This document shows positions 51,573 to 54,472 of a stretch of DNA of 54,472 nucleotides, one piece after another; the first letter of the stretch is position 1, and the number at the start of each line of letters is the position of its first letter. The stretch lies in contig JAQGBZ010000400.1 of NCBI GenBank assembly GCA_034687125.1, positions 1-54,472 of the forward strand, read 5' to 3'. Made by a program: the position numbers and the translations under genes. The stretch is from Neelides folsomi (taxonomy: Eukaryota > Arthropoda > Collembola > Neelipleona > Neelidae). The notes under the pieces were generated by a model. That model was given only the letters and a program-made list of their open reading frames with translations, ran no database searches and was not told where the DNA came from.

Positions 51573-53531
51573 TTTTCCGTTCACTTTATACAATATGTAT
51601 TCAATTATTAAATAATTTGTAATTTATAATTAGATTATCAAAATTGTATTCGGTTAAATTACAGATAATTGATAGTTTAATTTAATTATTAAATTGAGAG
51701 TTCTTTCCTCTTTTCGATCTCTGAAATGAATAACGTGAGTTTAGAACGAGTTGCACTCTTTTAATCGCTCAAATGTACCGAGTTGAACTGCGAGAGCGGA
51801 ACGAAGGGTTAAAAACACATGAGATAAAAATACATGGACTTTTACCATTAAACCAATAAGACTGTAAATATAACCATCATTATAACACCATAAGTAGAAT
51901 AAGCTTAATGATTAAATTCAAACCCAATGTTTAAACTTAATCTATGTTTAATGCTTAAACTCTATCCTTAAACTCAATGCTTAATGACTAACTTTTTTTA
52001 TGTTAAGGTATAGGAAGAATCATATGATTTATATTTACATTATACTTAAATGTATATTTAAGAATCTCTTTACTTTTGGCTATTGTTAATAAGGGAGTTA
52101 TTAGGGCTAAGAATCAGATGTTCTGAGTTTTAAGATTTTGAGTAAAAAGAAGATTGGGGAACTTCAAGCTTCGATTCCTTCAAAGATAACAAAAATAAAA
52201 CTCAATATTTAACATTCTATTTGTTGGCCTTTAGAGATAAAGAAGAAGATAAAGAAAAAATGTTATTTTGATTAAGAGTGTTATTATGAACATTAAACAT
52301 TATGAAGAAATTACGTATTTGATGATTCTTTATAAGAAGTTGTTAATCTTAAGAAGTTCCTAAGAAGACTCCTTTGATCTTTGTGAAATAGAAAAAGGGC
52401 GTTTCTTATCAAAACTCAAATCAACTTGGGCTTAAAAGCCCAAGCTGCTAAGATTTCTAACCTTTAACTTTGCATTCAAATTCATATGACTATTAAGATT
52501 ACATTAATTGAGAAGAATTTCTTAACTTCTTAACATTTAAGCCAATTAAACACAATTTGTAATTTTTCCTAATGATTTTTTATCTCGACTAGGAAATGAA
52601 TTTTTACAATTTGTTTCATTATACAATTTCTTTATTTCTTTCATTATAAATAACTGGAGTGGATGAATTCGCCCAATAAATTAAATAGTACAAAGTTATG
52701 TAAATATTCTTCACAGTTAAGTCCTTACAAATGCATACATAATTAATTATGCAATTAATGTCAGTAATGTTAAATAATGTGAGTTTTATCAATTAAATGG
52801 CAAATGCCTTCCGATGACTCAATTTGTTCTTAAAATTACACAACAATTTGAAATTTGAATCTTTGTATTGCGATCACAATTTACAAATTGAATGATTTGA
52901 GTAAGGAAATGATTTTTATTTGCAAACCCTTGGAAGGGGACGAAGATGAAAAGAAGAAAAGTCAACAAAATGTTTCATTTTCCTTTTCATCTTTTTTCCC
53001 TTTTTCTCGCCCTCACGCCCCTTCAAATCAAACCTTCAAATCTTCGAACCCAAGCTGACCAAAAGACCCAAATTGACTAAAGGAAGGAATTAGGTCAATT
53101 TGTCAATTCGGATGGGTTGAACATGTTTATATTTGCTCAATTATTATTTGACAATTTCCTATAATTCCTTGAATAAATATTCAATTGTTGATTTTAAAAT
53201 ATTCAAAGAGTAAAATCATACAAATCAAATAATGTTCAATATTTATTGCTCATGAATCGCGATTTTCATTCAAATACATGTAGTAAATAGAGATGAATAG
53301 ATAAAATAACACAAGAAATGTAAGATATTGCGAATAAGCAAAGTTGCGTCTTATTATGAAATAAATAAAGTGCAAAATCGGATAAAAACGGATTCAGAAA
53401 ATCCGATGAGTAAAAATCCGGTCAAAATTCGTTTATTACAAGAGATGTATAGTCATTTTAATGAGGATTCCATTTATAAAAATGCTAATTGTTTCGATAT
53501 AAATTGACTCAATTTATTATTTTATTTACGA
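51573..53531. other. intergenic upstream of CREG
   Basis: CREG promoter side. Runs of simple AT-rich sequence. The open frame at 52855-53058 is low-complexity (Lys then Ser/Phe rich) and unconvincing. No RNA gene or transposon end recognised before 53532. Confidence 0.5.
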
Positions 53532-53578
53532 TCACAAACGGTGGCCATTCCCAATGTCACAAACTGTGGCATTGTGTG
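53532..53578. repeat. direct repeat with internal palindrome near the Merlin relic
   Basis: TCACAAACGGTGGCCATT (53532-53549) is followed by TCACAAACTGTGGCATT (53557-53573). The second copy sits in a near-palindrome, AATGTCACA AAC TGTGGCATT, with one mismatch. It lies about 220 bases before the transposase remnant and could be part of that element's left end, but I cannot confirm it. Confidence 0.55.
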
Positions 53579-53789
53579 ATTTTGGTTTTGTTCCATGTAT
53601 GGTTATTTCCATCTTTGCATAAGCATTTATTATTTTTGCAAGATTTTTGGCCGCTGGGGTGAAAACTTCGGCAAAAAACAATCAAAAGTTAAACAATTAA
53701 AAGAATTAAAATCTCTTGAATTCAACTCTGATGATTAACAAACGTTAGTTCAGGCAGATACTAAAACGAGGTTGGATCGCAATGTGAGA

Positions 53790-54472
53790 TTTCGAATCAT
53801 ACGGCTGTTGATTGGGAATTCTTTCTGCCGAGAAGTGGTGTTTGACGCAATGATTACGAAGGGAGAGAAAATTGGAGGTATTGGCAAGATGTGAGCGCTT
53901 TTGCATTTATTTTGCTTGTTTTTACTGTATTTTTTCTTGGATTGGTTTATATATTATTATAGGTTGGGTTAGGTTAGATTAGGTTATTTAACTTGTTTAT
54001 TGTGTTTGCTTTTTAGCTTACTTAATTAGAGTGGAAATCGATGAATCTAAATTTGGCTAGAGGAAACACCACCGAGGCCATCACTTTGAAGGAGCATGGG
54101 TGTTTGGAGGAATTGAGAGGGAGACTTGACATGTTTTTTTCGATGGTTGTCGAAAAGAGGGATAACGCGACACTTCTATCCTGTATGAAAAAATGGATCC
54201 TTCCCGGGACGACAGTTTATTCAGACAAGTGGTCTGGATATAACGATTTGCTAAATGATCCGGATAACATCACACTTCAGGTAAACCACTCTGTCCATTT
54301 TAAGGATCCAGTCACAGGCGCCCATACAAATTCCATCTAGGGAACTTGGCGACACGCAAAAGCTTCCGCTCCTTCTTCAAAAAGATTTTTCTTCCAGGGT
54401 ACCTTGCGAGGTACATGTTTTTAAAACAAGCTCGCCCTTCTCAAGTAGATCGCTATTTGCTATTTTGTACTT
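53790..54472 (+). pseudogene. Merlin (IS1016/ISXO2-type) transposase pseudogene, cut by window end
   Basis: DDE transposase of the Merlin superfamily. Readable in order: AVDWEFF (about 53808-53828), after a frameshift CREVVFDAMITKGEKIGGIGK, then an apparent 139-base GT-AG intron (53891-54029) whose removal restores the frame into VEIDESKFG (first catalytic Asp). An in-frame TAG at 54058-54060 follows. Then RKHHRGHHFEGAWVFGGIERE, a frameshift near 54125, VVEKRDNATLL, KWILPGTTVYSDKWSGYNDL (second Asp) and VNHSVHFKDPVTGAHTNSI. A TAG at 54338-54340 sits where the family has the catalytic Glu (SIEG). GTWRHAKAS continues, and after another frameshift (about 54380-54395) GYLARYMFLKQARPS runs to the window edge. 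Clearly dead. Copies of this kind are found across animals. Confidence 0.9.
53961..53986. repeat. short TTAGG-type tract in the Merlin intron
   Basis: GGTTGGGTTAGGTTAGATTAGGTTA, about five near-copies of GGTTA. It matches the tract at 25781 on the opposite strand and resembles the arthropod telomere unit. Confidence 0.45.

Noticed and set aside
52855..53058. Plus-strand frame of 67 codons
   Set aside because: Low-complexity Lys and Ser/Phe runs; no conserved motif.
1..54472. CRISPR arrays, bacterial operons, tRNA or rRNA genes, viral genes
   Set aside because: None recognised; repeats here are tandem or inverted without regular spacers, and every supported gene is a spliced animal gene or a transposon relic.

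Overview
This is animal nuclear DNA, most likely from an arthropod. It is strongly AT-rich. Every protein gene is split by GT-AG introns, mostly short ones. The gene content is metazoan: an AA15-type polysaccharide monooxygenase, a GPI-anchored fasciclin I, dolichyldiphosphatase, PHF14, mitochondrial GatC, a p24 cargo receptor and CREG. The transposon remnants (Tc1/mariner, Merlin) and short TTAGG-type tracts point the same way. I cannot name the species.

Layout, left to right. 0.5-1.45 kb (+): a secreted AA15 LPMO-like gene with one frame break. 3.7-29.2 kb (-): an 11-exon fasciclin I gene. Its exons 2-11 occupy 3.7-9.2 kb, while its signal-peptide exon lies 19.9 kb away at 29.1 kb. That large first intron contains a small unrecognised secreted-protein gene on the opposite strand (11.35-12.07 kb, with a frame break), a mariner-type hairpin element (13.3 kb), a decayed mariner copy (23 kb), a perfect 25-bp inverted repeat (25.3 kb) and several degenerate tandem repeats. 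29.2-34.8 kb: no gene seen. 34.8-36.2 kb (+): DOLPP1, 6 exons. 38.5-45.0 kb (-): PHF14, 12 exons. 45.7-46.4 kb (+): GATC, 2 exons, divergent from PHF14. 47.6-48.8 kb (-): TMED3/7-type p24 protein, 4 exons. 49.8-51.6 kb (-): CREG, 5 exons. 53.5 kb to the end: a Merlin (IS1016-type) transposase pseudogene running off the window.

Exon models were derived by hand. For FAS1, DOLPP1, PHF14, GATC, TMED and CREG all splice phases agree and the summed coding lengths are multiples of three (693, 224, 1085, 149, 228 and 257 residues). PHF14 is less certain at its last few residues.

The genes do not form an operon or pathway. They are independent housekeeping, secretory and surface genes: N-glycan lipid carrier recycling (DOLPP1), ER-Golgi cargo sorting (TMED), mitochondrial Gln-tRNA formation (GATC), chromatin reading (PHF14), a secreted or lysosomal glycoprotein (CREG), cell adhesion (FAS1) and polysaccharide oxidation (AA15). 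I found no evidence for a wholly new multi-gene system. The most unusual items are the giant host intron with its nested gene, the perfect hairpin, the two related mariner-end elements, and the intron-containing Merlin relic whose third catalytic residue position is a stop codon.
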